32,811 nucleotides of DNA, taken from NCBI GenBank assembly GCA_031261635.1, contig JAISJH010000014.1, positions 1 to 32,811 on the forward strand, in the 5' to 3' direction. How positions within the stretch are numbered: position 1 is the first letter of the stretch; each line of letters opens with the position of its first letter. The notes below the pieces were generated by a model that saw only the letters and a list, made by a program, of their open reading frames with translations, was not told the DNA's origin and made no database searches. Positions 17,731 through 25,938 of the stretch are shown here, piece by piece. The DNA is from Oscillospiraceae bacterium (GTDB taxonomy: Bacteria; Bacillota; Clostridia; Oscillospirales; Oscillospiraceae). The position numbers and the translations under genes are program-made.

Positions 17731-17778
17731 TGGTAAAAACCTCCAAAAGTAAAATAGGTCAATAACGAGACCTAATAT

Positions 17779-17807
17779 ATTATACCATTAGAGTAGATGT
17801 TTGTCAA
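17779..17807 (-). promoter_or_regulatory. Sigma-A promoter of the chemoreceptor gene
   Basis: On the minus strand TTGACA (17802-17807), 17 bases and TATAAT (17779-17784) match consensus exactly. The leader before ATG 17730 is about 40 bases. Confidence 0.88.
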
Positions 17808-17817
17808 GAGGGAAAAT

Positions 17818-17935
17818 TCCAGTTAACAGTTATCAAATATCAAATATCAGAGACGTTGTAACAGTTAACAGTTAGCAAATATCAGATATCAGAGACGGGG
17901 GCTTGGACGGGGGTTGCGTACGCCCCCCGCCCCGC
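17818..17935. repeat. Two block-A ends in direct tandem
   Basis: CAGTTAACAGTTATC with TATCAAA units and CAGAGACG (17820-17856) is followed by a second, slightly different end of the same type (17861-17897), then GGGGGCTTGGACGGGGGTTG. They face the same way, unlike the inverted pairs elsewhere, so this could be the remains of two successive insertions. Confidence 0.82.
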
Positions 17936-17946
17936 AAAAACACCGA

Positions 17947-17975
17947 TTGACAGGCGCGGGGGATTGTGGTATAAT
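17947..17975 (+). promoter_or_regulatory. Sigma-A promoter of the lipase gene
   Basis: TTGACA (17947-17952), 17 bases and TATAAT (17970-17975) match consensus. The leader to ATG 18064 is about 80 bases and ends in a GGAGG site at 18051-18055. Confidence 0.88.
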
Positions 17976-18063
17976 GTATATAACATAGCGACAATTGTAA
18001 ATATTTGGCTTGTAAATATTTGGCGATTGCCGCTGTGAATTATAATCTTCGGAGGAACATACT

Positions 18064-20541
18064 ATGCTTAAACGTATACTCTCCCTCGCGCTAACTCTCG
18101 CGCTGGTGCTGTCGATTGCGCCGGTGACGTTTGCCGCAAATGGTTCATTAGACATTATTCATAACGCGTATATTCAAGTTATTAAAGAGTTTTCACAAAA
18201 TATTAAAATAGTTAACGAAAGCAAAGGCGGAAATGGTGACTTAATATTTATGTATTGGTATTTTACCGGGAACCCAAATGACAACGCAAACGGTGGATAT
18301 GCTCAAATAGACATTGACGGTAATGGCGTAAATGAACTTGTTCTTTCTTTCAGAGGAATAAATAAAATTTATTCAGTGGTAAATGAAAAGGCAATAGAGT
18401 TAGATTGGTATGCGCCCCGAGCATATTGTTACGGCATTAGTTTTGACGGTATTATATATTCGTATCAGCACGGAGGTTATGCGGACTTCCAATATTATGC
18501 TAAACGTATATCAGCAGATGGGACTAAGCTCGAAACAGTTTACTGGATTGAATCAACAACCTATAGAAGCGGAGAAGTAGGCAGTTTTCCCCGATACTAT
18601 AAACACATCGGCAATATTGAAACTAAAATCACAGAAGCGGAATTTAATCTCGAAGTCGCAAACATAGATAAGCAAAGAAAATTAGAATTGAATTTTATTC
18701 CAATTACTCTAACTGTAGACGCTGTAGACAAGGCACCTAGCAACATCACCGTTACAATCCCACTCAGAAATAACCACTCAACGACCATTCAATGGGGCGA
18801 AGGCCTATTTAACAAAAGCTCATACAATTACAGTGACGAAATTGCGCTTGCCGCTGCGGTTTTGAGTGAAGCCGCATATGTTGAGGACAAGAACGAAAAC
18901 AGCGGTTATTATATTGAAAACGCATATCGTCTATTGGGATTTGCCGAGGAAAATATCAGCTTGTACAGTTACAAAGGACACCCTAAGAACCGTTCTCACC
19001 TAAAGGATATGAATGATGACACACTTTCATTTTCTATTGCACATCAGCCGACATCAGACGGCAATTTACTTGTTGTTGTGTTGCGCGGAACTAAAGGAAT
19101 ACCGTTATCCGGCGATTTTTTGAAAGATTTACAAGCAACGACAACTGCAAATGCACTCGGCGTTAACGTTCATAAAGGGTTCAATGAATTTCAGCAAGAT
19201 GTTATTAGAGGCTTGAATGATTATCGCGAAAATCACACGGAAATTCAAAAAGGACGCTTAAAAATTCTCGTAACGGGACATAGTTTAGGTGGGGCGGGTG
19301 CTAACCTCGTAGGCGCGTGGTTTAATGACCCTGCAACCAAATGGGCGCAGAGCAACGACGATATTTATACATATACCTTTGCATCGCCGAATACTTATTA
19401 CGGGAGTAACTCAACGGTTGGTTCTTGTGCGAATATCTGGAATATAGTAAATATAAAAGACCCCGTGCCAAAACTACCACATAGAACGGGATTTACAGAG
19501 TTTTTTAATATTGGTCATTCCTGGCGAAAATTCGGGATAACGAAGCAATTCGAGATATCGTCTCTTTTGGGATTAGCTGAATCCTTTGATGTTTTACACA
19601 GCGAAAACGACCTGTATTACTATACAAATAAATATCATTGGGGACACCTATACATAAAAGCGGTTGAGAGCGGAGAAATCGGCAAAAATACAAGTTCAAA
19701 CATAACATACATTGTTGCTTGCCCGGTTGATGTTGAAATTTACGACAGTAACGATATATTAGTTGGCAAAATTATTAACAACGTTGTCGATTTAACTATT
19801 GACGCTGATGTAATGCTATATGTGCAAGACGATACAAAATTTATCTGGCTACCGGACGATAGCGGCTATTATTTCAAGCTAACAGGTACTGACGATGGTT
19901 ATATGCAGTTCATTGTGGAAAAGCAAAATTCAGAAACGGGTGAACCAATAGTGGAAAGGGCATTTTCAAACGTTGAACTGTATGCCGGAAAGCAAATGGC
20001 AACATCTGTCAGTAATGATACTTCGGATATAAAGCTCTTTGTCGTTAATAGCGGCGGTAATGTAACATCTGAAATCCAACCCGACAAGCCTACCTACACC
20101 TTCGACCCAATCCCCGCAGGCGACCAGACCGCTACCGCTACCAACGCTAAGGTTCTCGTTGACGGCAGGAACGTCACTTTTGACGCGTACACAATCAACC
20201 AGCAGACCTATTACCAAATCGCGGACATCGCCTTGCAGGTGGCGGGGACGCCGAAGCGCTTCGCGGCGGTCTGGGACGGCGGCAGGGGCGCAATCAACCT
20301 CACGAGCGGCAGCGCCCACAGCGGCGTTATGGCGGCGAAAGGTAGCGGCAGCAAGACCGCGACCGTGACTAAGGCAAAAATCTATCTCGACGGCGCGGAG
20401 ATACCGCTCACGGCCTACACAATCAATAGCCACACCTACTACCGCCTGAAAGACGTCGCGCAGGTGTTCGACTTCGGCGTAGGCTGGGACGGCGCGTCAA
20501 GCACAATAACGATTGACACGGCAAGCGCGTTCGCGCTGTGA
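18064..20541 (+). CDS. Large secreted class-3 lipase with C-terminal stalk (copper amine oxidase N-like) repeats
   Basis: The protein has 825 residues. A signal peptide ends near VTFAA (about 25). A first domain (about 27-210) contains QIDIDGNGVNELVLSF, a loop common in clostridial secreted proteins. The class-3 lipase domain (about 250-530) has nucleophile S407 in VTGHSLGGAG, D466 in NIKDPVPKLP and a histidine at 525 or 528 (YHWGHLYI). A beta-rich stretch follows, and residues 695-825 form two stalk repeats (AKVLVDGRNVTFDAYTINQQ and AKIYLDGAEIPLTAYTINSH). It probably acts outside the cell on lipids or esters. Codons for residues 26-672 are clearly AT-richer than the signal peptide and stalk regions, suggesting a transferred catalytic part between host-type ends. 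Confidence 0.88.
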   Translation: MLKRILSLALTLALVLSIAPVTFAANGSLDIIHNAYIQVIKEFSQNIKIVNESKGGNGDLIFMYWYFTGNPNDNANGGYAQIDIDGNGVNELVLSFRGINKIYSVVNEKAIELDWYAPRAYCYGISFDGIIYSYQHGGYADFQYYAKRISADGTKLETVYWIESTTYRSGEVGSFPRYYKHIGNIETKITEAEFNLEVANIDKQRKLELNFIPITLTVDAVDKAPSNITVTIPLRNNHSTTIQWGEGLFNKSSYNYSDEIALAAAVLSEAAYVEDKNENSGYYIENAYRLLGFAEENISLYSYKGHPKNRSHLKDMNDDTLSFSIAHQPTSDGNLLVVVLRGTKGIPLSGDFLKDLQATTTANALGVNVHKGFNEFQQDVIRGLNDYRENHTEIQKGRLKILVTGHSLGGAGANLVGAWFNDPATKWAQSNDDIYTYTFASPNTYYGSNSTVGSCANIWNIVNIKDPVPKLPHRTGFTEFFNIGHSWRKFGITKQFEISSLLGLAESFDVLHSENDLYYYTNKYHWGHLYIKAVESGEIGKNTSSNITYIVACPVDVEIYDSNDILVGKIINNVVDLTIDADVMLYVQDDTKFIWLPDDSGYYFKLTGTDDGYMQFIVEKQNSETGEPIVERAFSNVELYAGKQMATSVSNDTSDIKLFVVNSGGNVTSEIQPDKPTYTFDPIPAGDQTATATNAKVLVDGRNVTFDAYTINQQTYYQIADIALQVAGTPKRFAAVWDGGRGAINLTSGSAHSGVMAAKGSGSKTATVTKAKIYLDGAEIPLTAYTINSHTYYRLKDVAQVFDFGVGWDGASSTITIDTASAFAL

Positions 20542-20582
20542 GGCACGCGCGTAACTTTTGTGTAAAACATAGAAAATACTGC

Positions 20583-20611
20583 TTGACTTTGGGAAAAATT
20601 TATGCTATACT
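20583..20611 (+). promoter_or_regulatory. Sigma-A promoter of the PNPOx/UroD operon
   Basis: TTGACT (20583-20588), 17 bases and TATACT (20606-20611) each differ by one base from consensus. Leader to ATG 20641 is about 23 bases with a CGGAGG site. Confidence 0.82.
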
Positions 20612-20640
20612 GTAACAAAAACTTAACGGAGGATACCAAA

Positions 20641-21036
20641 ATGCAGGAAGTATACGATTTCCTTGACAAGGCCGGAGCCTACCACATCGCTACGGTAGAC
20701 AACGACGGCAAGCCCCACGTGCGCCCCTTCGGCTCGAAGCTTATTCTCGACGGCAAGTTCTACATATTTTGCAGCTTGCCGAAGGCCGTTTACGAGCAGC
20801 TCGCCGCAAATAAGTGGACGGAGCTTTCAGCCTGCGGCGAGGGTATGAGCTGGCTGCGGGTTACGGCAACGGCGCGCGAAGTCACCGGCGACGAGAAGCA
20901 GAAAGTCTACGATAACTCGTTCTACGCGGCTCCCGAGAGCCCTATGAAGCGGGCTATCGACACGGTGGCTTTCTTTGAGCTCGCGGACGCCACCGCGATT
21001 GTCTACGGTCAGGAACAGAAAGAATATAAATGGTAG
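20641..21036 (+). CDS. Pyridoxamine 5'-phosphate oxidase-like flavin-binding protein
   Basis: This 131-residue protein has the split-barrel flavin-binding pattern of the PNPOx-like superfamily: AGAYHIATVDNDGKPHVRPF, then DGKFYIFC and WLRVTATAREV. Such short members usually bind FMN or F420 and are redox proteins of unknown substrate, so true pyridoxine oxidase activity should not be assumed. A frame extension to 20602 exists, but ATG 20641 has the GGAGG site and lies downstream of the predicted transcription start, so it is chosen. It is followed after 12 bases by the UroD-like gene, in one operon. Confidence 0.85.
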   Translation: MQEVYDFLDKAGAYHIATVDNDGKPHVRPFGSKLILDGKFYIFCSLPKAVYEQLAANKWTELSACGEGMSWLRVTATAREVTGDEKQKVYDNSFYAAPESPMKRAIDTVAFFELADATAIVYGQEQKEYKW

Positions 21037-21048
21037 GAGGAAAACACT

Positions 21049-22083
21049 ATGCTCACACCTAAGCAGAATATGTTAGAAACCATAAAGGGGGGGAAGCCGG
21101 ACAGGTTCGTTAACCAGTTCGAGGCGCTGTCGTTTCTTTTCCACCCGTTTATGATGAGTTCGCCCTCCGCGGCGAGGGGGCAGGAGAACGTTGTAAACGC
21201 CTGGGGCGTTACGAACTCCTGGCCGGAGAACGTACCGGGCGGGTTCCCTGTGCATACGCCGGAAAAGGTCGTTGTAAAGGACATCGAGCATTGGAGCGAT
21301 TACGTCAAAGCTCCCTCGCTGAAATTTACCGACGAGCAGTGGGGCGTGTTCAAGGCGCAGTACGACGCGGTTGACAGCAGGCTCGCGTACAAGGCGACGT
21401 TTGTCGCTCCCGGCCTGTTTGAGCAGACGCACCACCTCTGCGGTATGGCCGAGGCGCTCGAGTATTACGCGCTTTACGAGGACGAAATGCGCGACCTAAT
21501 CAAATTGCTGACCGACTGGGAGCTTGAACTTGCCGAGGGGATTTGCTCTAACCTAAAACCCGACGCAATCTTCCACCACGACGACTGGGGCAGTGAAAAA
21601 AGCACGTTCCTAAGCCCGAATATGTTTGCGGATTATTTCCTTGATTCGTACAAGCAAATTTACAAGTATTACCACGACCACGGCGTGGAGCTGGTTTTCC
21701 ACCACGCCGACAGCTACGCGGCTACGCTAGTCCCCTATATGATTGAAATGGGTATAGACGTATGGCAGGGCTGTATGGAAAGCAACAAGGTTCCCGAACT
21801 AGTGAAAAAATACGGCGACAAGATAACGTTTATGGGCGGTATCGACAACAAGGCGATGGATTTCTCCGGCTGGACGCGCGAGGACTGCGCGAGAGCCGCC
21901 CGGAAGGTCTGCGTAAGCAAGGACACGCGCGGCTTTATCCCCTGTATCACGCAGGGCGGCCCGGGTTCAACCTTCCCCGGAGCCTACGCGGTGCTGTTCG
22001 AGGAAATCGACAAAGCCAGCGAGGAAATATTCGGCATAGACGCGTCAAAGATAGAGCGTCTGCCGTCGCAGATACTGTTTTAG
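21049..22083 (+). CDS. Uroporphyrinogen decarboxylase-family protein (likely methyltransferase type)
   Basis: The protein has 344 residues and belongs to the UroD/MtaA/CmuA superfamily. Conserved-looking stretches are AIFHHDDWGSEKSTFLSP, HGVELVFHHADSYA, FMGGIDNK and a glycine-rich ITQGGPGSTFPGAY near the end. Members outside haem synthesis mostly move methyl groups between methylated substrates, corrinoid proteins and coenzymes. No corrinoid protein or haem gene is nearby, so its substrate is unknown. The ATG has an AGGAGG site and follows the PNPOx-like gene in one operon. A GGGCGGG..CCCGCCC hairpin 10 bases after the stop may be its terminator. Confidence 0.87.
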   Translation: MLTPKQNMLETIKGGKPDRFVNQFEALSFLFHPFMMSSPSAARGQENVVNAWGVTNSWPENVPGGFPVHTPEKVVVKDIEHWSDYVKAPSLKFTDEQWGVFKAQYDAVDSRLAYKATFVAPGLFEQTHHLCGMAEALEYYALYEDEMRDLIKLLTDWELELAEGICSNLKPDAIFHHDDWGSEKSTFLSPNMFADYFLDSYKQIYKYYHDHGVELVFHHADSYAATLVPYMIEMGIDVWQGCMESNKVPELVKKYGDKITFMGGIDNKAMDFSGWTREDCARAARKVCVSKDTRGFIPCITQGGPGSTFPGAYAVLFEEIDKASEEIFGIDASKIERLPSQILF

Positions 22084-22086
22084 GCG

Positions 22087-22262
22087 TAACGCAAGGGCGG
22101 GTTTGAAACCCGCCCTCTCTCGTTCTATTCCCCTCTTGGGCGTGGTGCGCCGGGACGGCGCACGGCGCGTAGACGTAGATTTGGACGGAGGTACTGGGCT
22201 TGGAAAGCTTGGCGCGGCTCGCAATGACGGGGCGGGCGTGCGCCCCGCCCCTACAAGCCCCA
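22087..22262. repeat. Repeat island between convergent UroD-like and VOC genes
   Basis: A hairpin GGGCGGGTTTGAAACCCGCC (about 22094-22114) followed by CTCTCTCGTTCTATT resembles an intrinsic terminator on the plus strand. After it come a fragment of block D (CCCCTCTTGGG), a CGGCGCACGGCGC stretch and the right end of a block-B palindrome (GCGGCTCGCAATGACGGGG, about 22209-22227). No gene is seen. Confidence 0.8.
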
Positions 22263-22270
22263 ACGCCGCC

Positions 22271-22651
22271 CTACAGCTCCTGATAGAACTCTATAATCTC
22301 GTTATCCGGGCCGTGGACGTAGGCCAGTTGTACTTTGAAGCCTATATCCATCTCCGTTGGCGGCAGCCACGTTTTTGCGCCCGCCGCTACTGCGCGGTCG
22401 TGCCACGCTTTTGAGTCCTCGACCTCCAGCGCGATGTGCGCCCAGCCTACGGCGGGGTTTGCCGCGCCCTCGCCTACCGGGATTAGCTCTATTACCGCGC
22501 CGTTCCCGAGGTCTACGAGCGTGTTCGACTTATCGGGGCCGATAGGGAAACTGTGAACGACCTTACCGCCGAGTTTGTCAACGTAAAACTCCAGGCTTCT
22601 GGCGGAATCGGTTACGTAGACGCCTACGTGGTGTAATCCTTTGATGTTCAT
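22271..22651 (-). CDS. VOC-superfamily protein (glyoxalase/dioxygenase-like)
   Basis: The 126-residue protein has the paired beta-alpha-beta modules of the vicinal oxygen chelate fold: HHVGVYVTDSARSLEFYVDK at the start, NGAVIELIPVGEG, AVGWAHIALEVEDS in the second module and NEIIEFYQEL at the end. The histidines near 7 and 72 and the glutamates near 55 and 122 are positioned as metal ligands. Reaction and substrate are not predictable. The ATG has a GGAGG site. It lies alone between repeat elements and converges with the UroD-like gene. Confidence 0.87.
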   Translation of the reverse strand: MNIKGLHHVGVYVTDSARSLEFYVDKLGGKVVHSFPIGPDKSNTLVDLGNGAVIELIPVGEGAANPAVGWAHIALEVEDSKAWHDRAVAAGAKTWLPPTEMDIGFKVQLAYVHGPDNEIIEFYQEL

Positions 22652-22690
22652 AGGTCTGTTTCCTCCTGTGATGTTTTATGCCGTCTTGTT

Positions 22691-22766
22691 GTAGGGGCGA
22701 GGCTTGCCTCGCCCGGATTGTGCGGGTTAAAATTGGCAATCCGGGCGAGGCGAGCCTCGCCCCTAC
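22691..22766. repeat. Two facing hairpins with GAGGCTTGCCTC cores
   Basis: GTAGGGGCGAGGCTTGCCTC and its inverted counterpart GAGGCGAGCCTCGCCCCTAC enclose a short spacer with GGATTG and CAATCC. This is the same outer frame as the other GTAGGGGCG hairpins but with a different core. It lies just after scfB and before the VOC gene, both on the minus strand. Confidence 0.85.
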
Positions 22767-22778
22767 AAGATGACGCAA

Positions 22779-24071
22779 TTAGTATGCCTTCGCCGCGAGC
22801 CATATCGCGCACTCCATACGCTTTCTAAACAGCTCACAGCCTAGCTTGTAGGTGCCGTTCAGGCTTCCGGCGGCGTGGTAGGCGTTTGCGGAACAGCCTC
22901 CCGCGCAGTAGAATTTTGCCCAGCAGTCCGCGCAGTCGGGGCGCGAAAAGAGATTGGCCTTTGCAAACGTATCCGTCAGCTCCCTGTTTACAACGCCGCG
23001 CCATATGTCGCCCACGATGAAATCAGCGTCGCCGACGAACTGGTGGCAGGGATAGAGCGAGCCGTCCGGCGTGACGCAGTAATACTCCGTACCCGCCCCG
23101 CAACCCGCGCAGCGTTTATGCAGGCAGGGGCCGTTTTCAAGGTCAAGACTGTAGTGGTAAAACGTAAATTCGTCGGGCGTTCCGGCGCGTGCCGCCATCT
23201 CAAACGCGAGCTTTTCATATTCAGCGAAAAGCCGGGGTAAATTTTCATCGCGCAGACTATACGGCTTGTCCGAACCCGCTACGACAGGCTCTAAGGCCAA
23301 ATGCTTAAAACCAAGTTTTTGTAAAGCAAGCAGGTCTGCGACAAAATCAAGATTTTCGCGCGTATACGTGCCTCTAATATAATAGTCGCCATTGCGCTTT
23401 TCAACGAAGCGTTGAATTTTTTCAACCACAGTAAAACTACCCGTTCCGTCGGGGAATTTACGAAAGCGGTCGTGTGTCGCCTCCCTGCCGTCCAGGCTCA
23501 GTACAACGTTGTCAAATTCGGCGTTGCAAAACTCCGTTTTTTCATTATCCAGGAGCAAGCCGTTAGTCGTCAGCGTAAATCTAAAGCGCACGTTATGGGG
23601 CGCTTCAAGCGTCCGGGCATAGCGAAGCAGACGTTTTACAACGTCCCAGTTCAACAGCGGTTCGCCGCCGAAGAAATCTACCTCTAAGTTGCGGTGTCCT
23701 CCGCAATTGGCTACGAGGAAATCAAGCGCGGTTTTGCCTGTTTCAAAGCTCATCAAGGCCGCGCCGTCGTCAAGGTTATGCCCGGTGAAGCAATAGGTAC
23801 AGCGCAAATTACAGCTGTGCGCGACGTTAAGGCAAAGCGCCTTGACGCTGTAATCGGTGCCGGGAGCTACAGCGTTATGCTCCGGCGAAAAAAGTTTGCC
23901 GGAGCGTATGAGCGCGTCAATCTCGGCGGCGATAGCGGGGTTTGCGGCGTTTGAGCCGTTTTCCTCCCAATCGCGTATCGCCGCGTAGCTCTCGTCGTCG
24001 CAAACGTGGATTGAGCCGCTGTTAATATCGAGAACGATATTAACGCCGCCCAGTTGATAGCAGTGTATCAC
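22779..24071 (-). CDS. scfB: Thioether-forming radical SAM SCIFF maturase (SPASM type)
   Basis: The 430-residue radical SAM enzyme has its main cluster motif at C87-N-L-R-C91-T-Y-C94, preceded by ALCLNVAHS, and FFGGEPLLNW. A cysteine-rich SPASM/twitch C-terminal region includes CLHKRCAGCGAG, GSLYPCHQF and CADCWAKFYCAGGC. This matches the family that builds sulfur-to-carbon cross-links in SCIFF precursors (ranthipeptides). The N-terminal 75 residues would hold the precursor-recognition domain. The start is GTG 24071, four bases after the scfA stop, with little ribosome-binding signal, so it probably depends on translation of scfA. No transporter or protease gene lies next to it. Confidence 0.94.
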   Translation of the reverse strand: MIHCYQLGGVNIVLDINSGSIHVCDDESYAAIRDWEENGSNAANPAIAAEIDALIRSGKLFSPEHNAVAPGTDYSVKALCLNVAHSCNLRCTYCFTGHNLDDGAALMSFETGKTALDFLVANCGGHRNLEVDFFGGEPLLNWDVVKRLLRYARTLEAPHNVRFRFTLTTNGLLLDNEKTEFCNAEFDNVVLSLDGREATHDRFRKFPDGTGSFTVVEKIQRFVEKRNGDYYIRGTYTRENLDFVADLLALQKLGFKHLALEPVVAGSDKPYSLRDENLPRLFAEYEKLAFEMAARAGTPDEFTFYHYSLDLENGPCLHKRCAGCGAGTEYYCVTPDGSLYPCHQFVGDADFIVGDIWRGVVNRELTDTFAKANLFSRPDCADCWAKFYCAGGCSANAYHAAGSLNGTYKLGCELFRKRMECAIWLAAKAY

Positions 24072-24075
24072 GCCG

Positions 24076-24231
24076 CTATGCCGCTTTGTCGTCGCTTGTG
24101 TGCTCGCAGGGCTGATTGCTTACGCCGCAGGAAGTTTTACAGGCCGACTGACAGCTCGTGCGGCACTCCCCGCAGCCGCCCTCGCCCTCGCAGAGTTCGC
24201 GCGTTTTGAGTGTTTTGATGTGTTGTGCCAT
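24076..24231 (-). CDS. scfA: SCIFF ranthipeptide precursor
   Basis: A 51-residue peptide starts MAQHIKTLKTRELCEGEGGC. Its core GECRTSCQSACKTSCGV is the hallmark of SCIFF (six cysteines in forty-five residues) precursors, and the maturase follows after four bases. Cysteines are at 14, 20, 23, 27, 31, 35 and 42, so there are seven; the extra one is C14, upstream of the usual six. The ATG at 24231 has a strong AAGGAG site. A TATAAT directly precedes that site, but no matching -35 is seen. The mature product and its role in the cell are not known from this sequence. Confidence 0.93.
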   Translation of the reverse strand: MAQHIKTLKTRELCEGEGGCGECRTSCQSACKTSCGVSNQPCEHTSDDKAA

Positions 24232-24315
24232 TGTGTGGTGTCTCCTTTATTATATAAATGTAAGTAAGTTGTTGATGTAAGCAAGTGTATTCAAACCGTG
24301 ACAGGTTAAGAGTCC

Positions 24316-24475
24316 GTCATTGCGAAGCCGCGGTAAGCGTGCGATACGTAGGAAGTATAGCGACGAAGCAATCCAGTGCCGGGAGCGTAACATACGGTAT
24401 CTGTGGCGTATACTACTGGATTGCTTCGCGCCTAAACGCTGTTGTAAGTTACGCTTCCCGGCGCTTCGCAATGAC
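24316..24475. repeat. Block-B palindrome between scfA and the PLP enzyme
   Basis: It starts GTCATTGCGAAGCCGCGGTA and ends GCTTCGCAATGAC, with inner arms GAAGCAATCCAGT and ACTGGATTGCTTCG. The region 24232-24315 before it holds only the scfA leader and AAGTAAGTT-like sequence. Confidence 0.9.
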
Positions 24476-24510
24476 GGACTGTTTAGCTTTATGCGCTTTA
24501 TTTACAGCGG

Positions 24511-25488
24511 CTAACTTTGAATACAGCTGTTAAGTAATTTTTCAAATACCCAATCAGGGTCGGCTATACTCGTCATAAGCAGTGTACCGTTTGGAAACTC
24601 GCGCTCCGGCTCGAAGCCGTTTTTGCGGAATTTTTCTGCCGTTACTCCGGGGACGAATATCTTCCCCGGGTCGCGTGTTAGTTTGCCCGCTTGGTAGGGT
24701 TGCAGAACCTTTTCGCCCGCCGCCTCGTAGAATTTTCGCAGTCTGTCCGCGTAGTCGCTGAACAGTTCGCCGCTTTTGTCGCGCAGTAGCGTTAGGCAGC
24801 GTTCTATTGAGGCTAGTAGCAGGTATGACGGGGAGGAAGTCTGAAAAACATTCATCTGCCCCCGAATTTTTTCAACAATCGAAAACCTGTCCGAACAGAT
24901 ATGCAACAGCGCGGTTTGCCCAAGCGCGGGGAGCGTTTTATGCAGGCTCATAACTACCAAGTCCGCGCCGGAGGCTATGGGCGAAGCGGGGAAGTACGCG
25001 TCAAAACCGAGGTGCGCTCCGTGCGCCGCGTCGACTATTACGCACAGTCCGTCGGTGCCGCTGATATCGCGAAGTGTGCCGTCGTACATAGGCGTTGTGA
25101 CTACCGCAATTTTGGTTTTGTCCGAACGTTCAAACACGGGCTTCAGGCCGCACAGTTCGGCGGCGTTCCAAACCGAGCGGTGAGCGTCCTCCGTTATAAG
25201 CAGCTCGCTCCCGCCGAATTTCAGAAAGGCCGCGCGGATTGCCGCGAGGTTGCAGGCGCTGCTGCCGTTGACAGAGATTAACGCGTGCCGGCTATGGTAC
25301 AGTTCCGCGCCCAAACGCTCCAAATCAAGCAAAAAGCCGCCGGGAGCCGAGAGGTCGTCCGCGCCCAAAACTTCGGTAATATCCTCCGCGAGCTTCGGGA
25401 AACCCGCAAGCGCGGTGTCGCGCTTATGCCCCGGCATATGCAAAGGATAACGCGAGTTGCAAGCGATAAATTTTGCAAGTGTGTTCAT
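24511..25488 (-). CDS. Short Orn/Lys/Arg decarboxylase-like PLP enzyme
   Basis: This 325-residue protein has the N-terminal PLHMPGHKR and the PLP site of the Orn/Lys/Arg decarboxylase (fold-type I) family: D153-A-A-H-G, and K184 in SLHKTLPALGQ. Family members of this kind are usually 450-500 residues or more, with a C-terminal domain that is reduced here, so the protein is a short form; whether it decarboxylates a basic amino acid is uncertain. A nearly perfect promoter ends 7 bases before ATG 25488, and no Shine-Dalgarno site exists, so the message is predicted to be leaderless. The alternative upstream start (TTG 25524) coincides with the -35 box and is rejected. Confidence 0.85.
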   Translation of the reverse strand: MNTLAKFIACNSRYPLHMPGHKRDTALAGFPKLAEDITEVLGADDLSAPGGFLLDLERLGAELYHSRHALISVNGSSACNLAAIRAAFLKFGGSELLITEDAHRSVWNAAELCGLKPVFERSDKTKIAVVTTPMYDGTLRDISGTDGLCVIVDAAHGAHLGFDAYFPASPIASGADLVVMSLHKTLPALGQTALLHICSDRFSIVEKIRGQMNVFQTSSPSYLLLASIERCLTLLRDKSGELFSDYADRLRKFYEAAGEKVLQPYQAGKLTRDPGKIFVPGVTAEKFRKNGFEPEREFPNGTLLMTSIADPDWVFEKLLNSCIQS

Positions 25489-25495
25489 AGGAGAT

Positions 25496-25524
25496 AGTAT
25501 AGCACAAGAGTTGCGATTTGTCAA
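25496..25524 (-). promoter_or_regulatory. Promoter producing a leaderless message
   Basis: On the minus strand TTGACA (25519-25524), 17 bases and TATACT (25496-25501) are followed by ATCTCCT and then ATG (25488). The expected transcription start falls on or beside the start codon. Confidence 0.85.
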
Positions 25525-25569
25525 TTGAAAAATTGCGAATGGGAGTGGGCAAATTGCGCCGCACGTTCG

Positions 25570-25900
25570 TAGGGGCGGGTTTCAAACCCGCCCTCCCCGT
25601 TACGCGCCGAGCGCGGGGTGCGCCGCCCCGGCGCACCGTCATTGCGAAGCACCGCCACGCTTGCGATACGTAGGGCGTTACAGGTGCGAAGCAATCCAGT
25701 GCCGGGGGAGGAACATACGGACTACGTATCGCAGGATTCTACGTCAACCCTGGATTGCTTCGCCGCATATCATCTGTACGTATCGCAAGTGCGGTGGCGG
25801 CTTCGCAATGACGGGGGAGGGCGCTTCGCTGATACGAGGCTTGGACGGAGGTTACGCAATCCGGGCGGGGCAAGGTGCGTTGCCCCTACAGAGCCTAAAC
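25570..25900. repeat. Repeat island: hairpin, block-B palindrome, GGGGCAAGG hairpin
   Basis: A GGGCGGG..CCCGCCC hairpin (25571-25592) is followed by a CGCGGGGTGCGCCGC spacer. A full block-B palindrome (25638-25812) comes next, and then GGGCGGGGCAAGGTGCGTTGCCCCTAC in parts (25862-25888). No gene is seen in this stretch. Confidence 0.87.
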
Positions 25901-25938
25901 GTATTTTGTCCGTTCCCAATTCAAACGGATAAGCCGCG

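Noticed and set aside
24232-24310. TATAAT before the scfA ribosome site as a promoter
   Set aside because: No acceptable -35 box lies at 16-18 bases, and the start site would fall inside the ribosome site.
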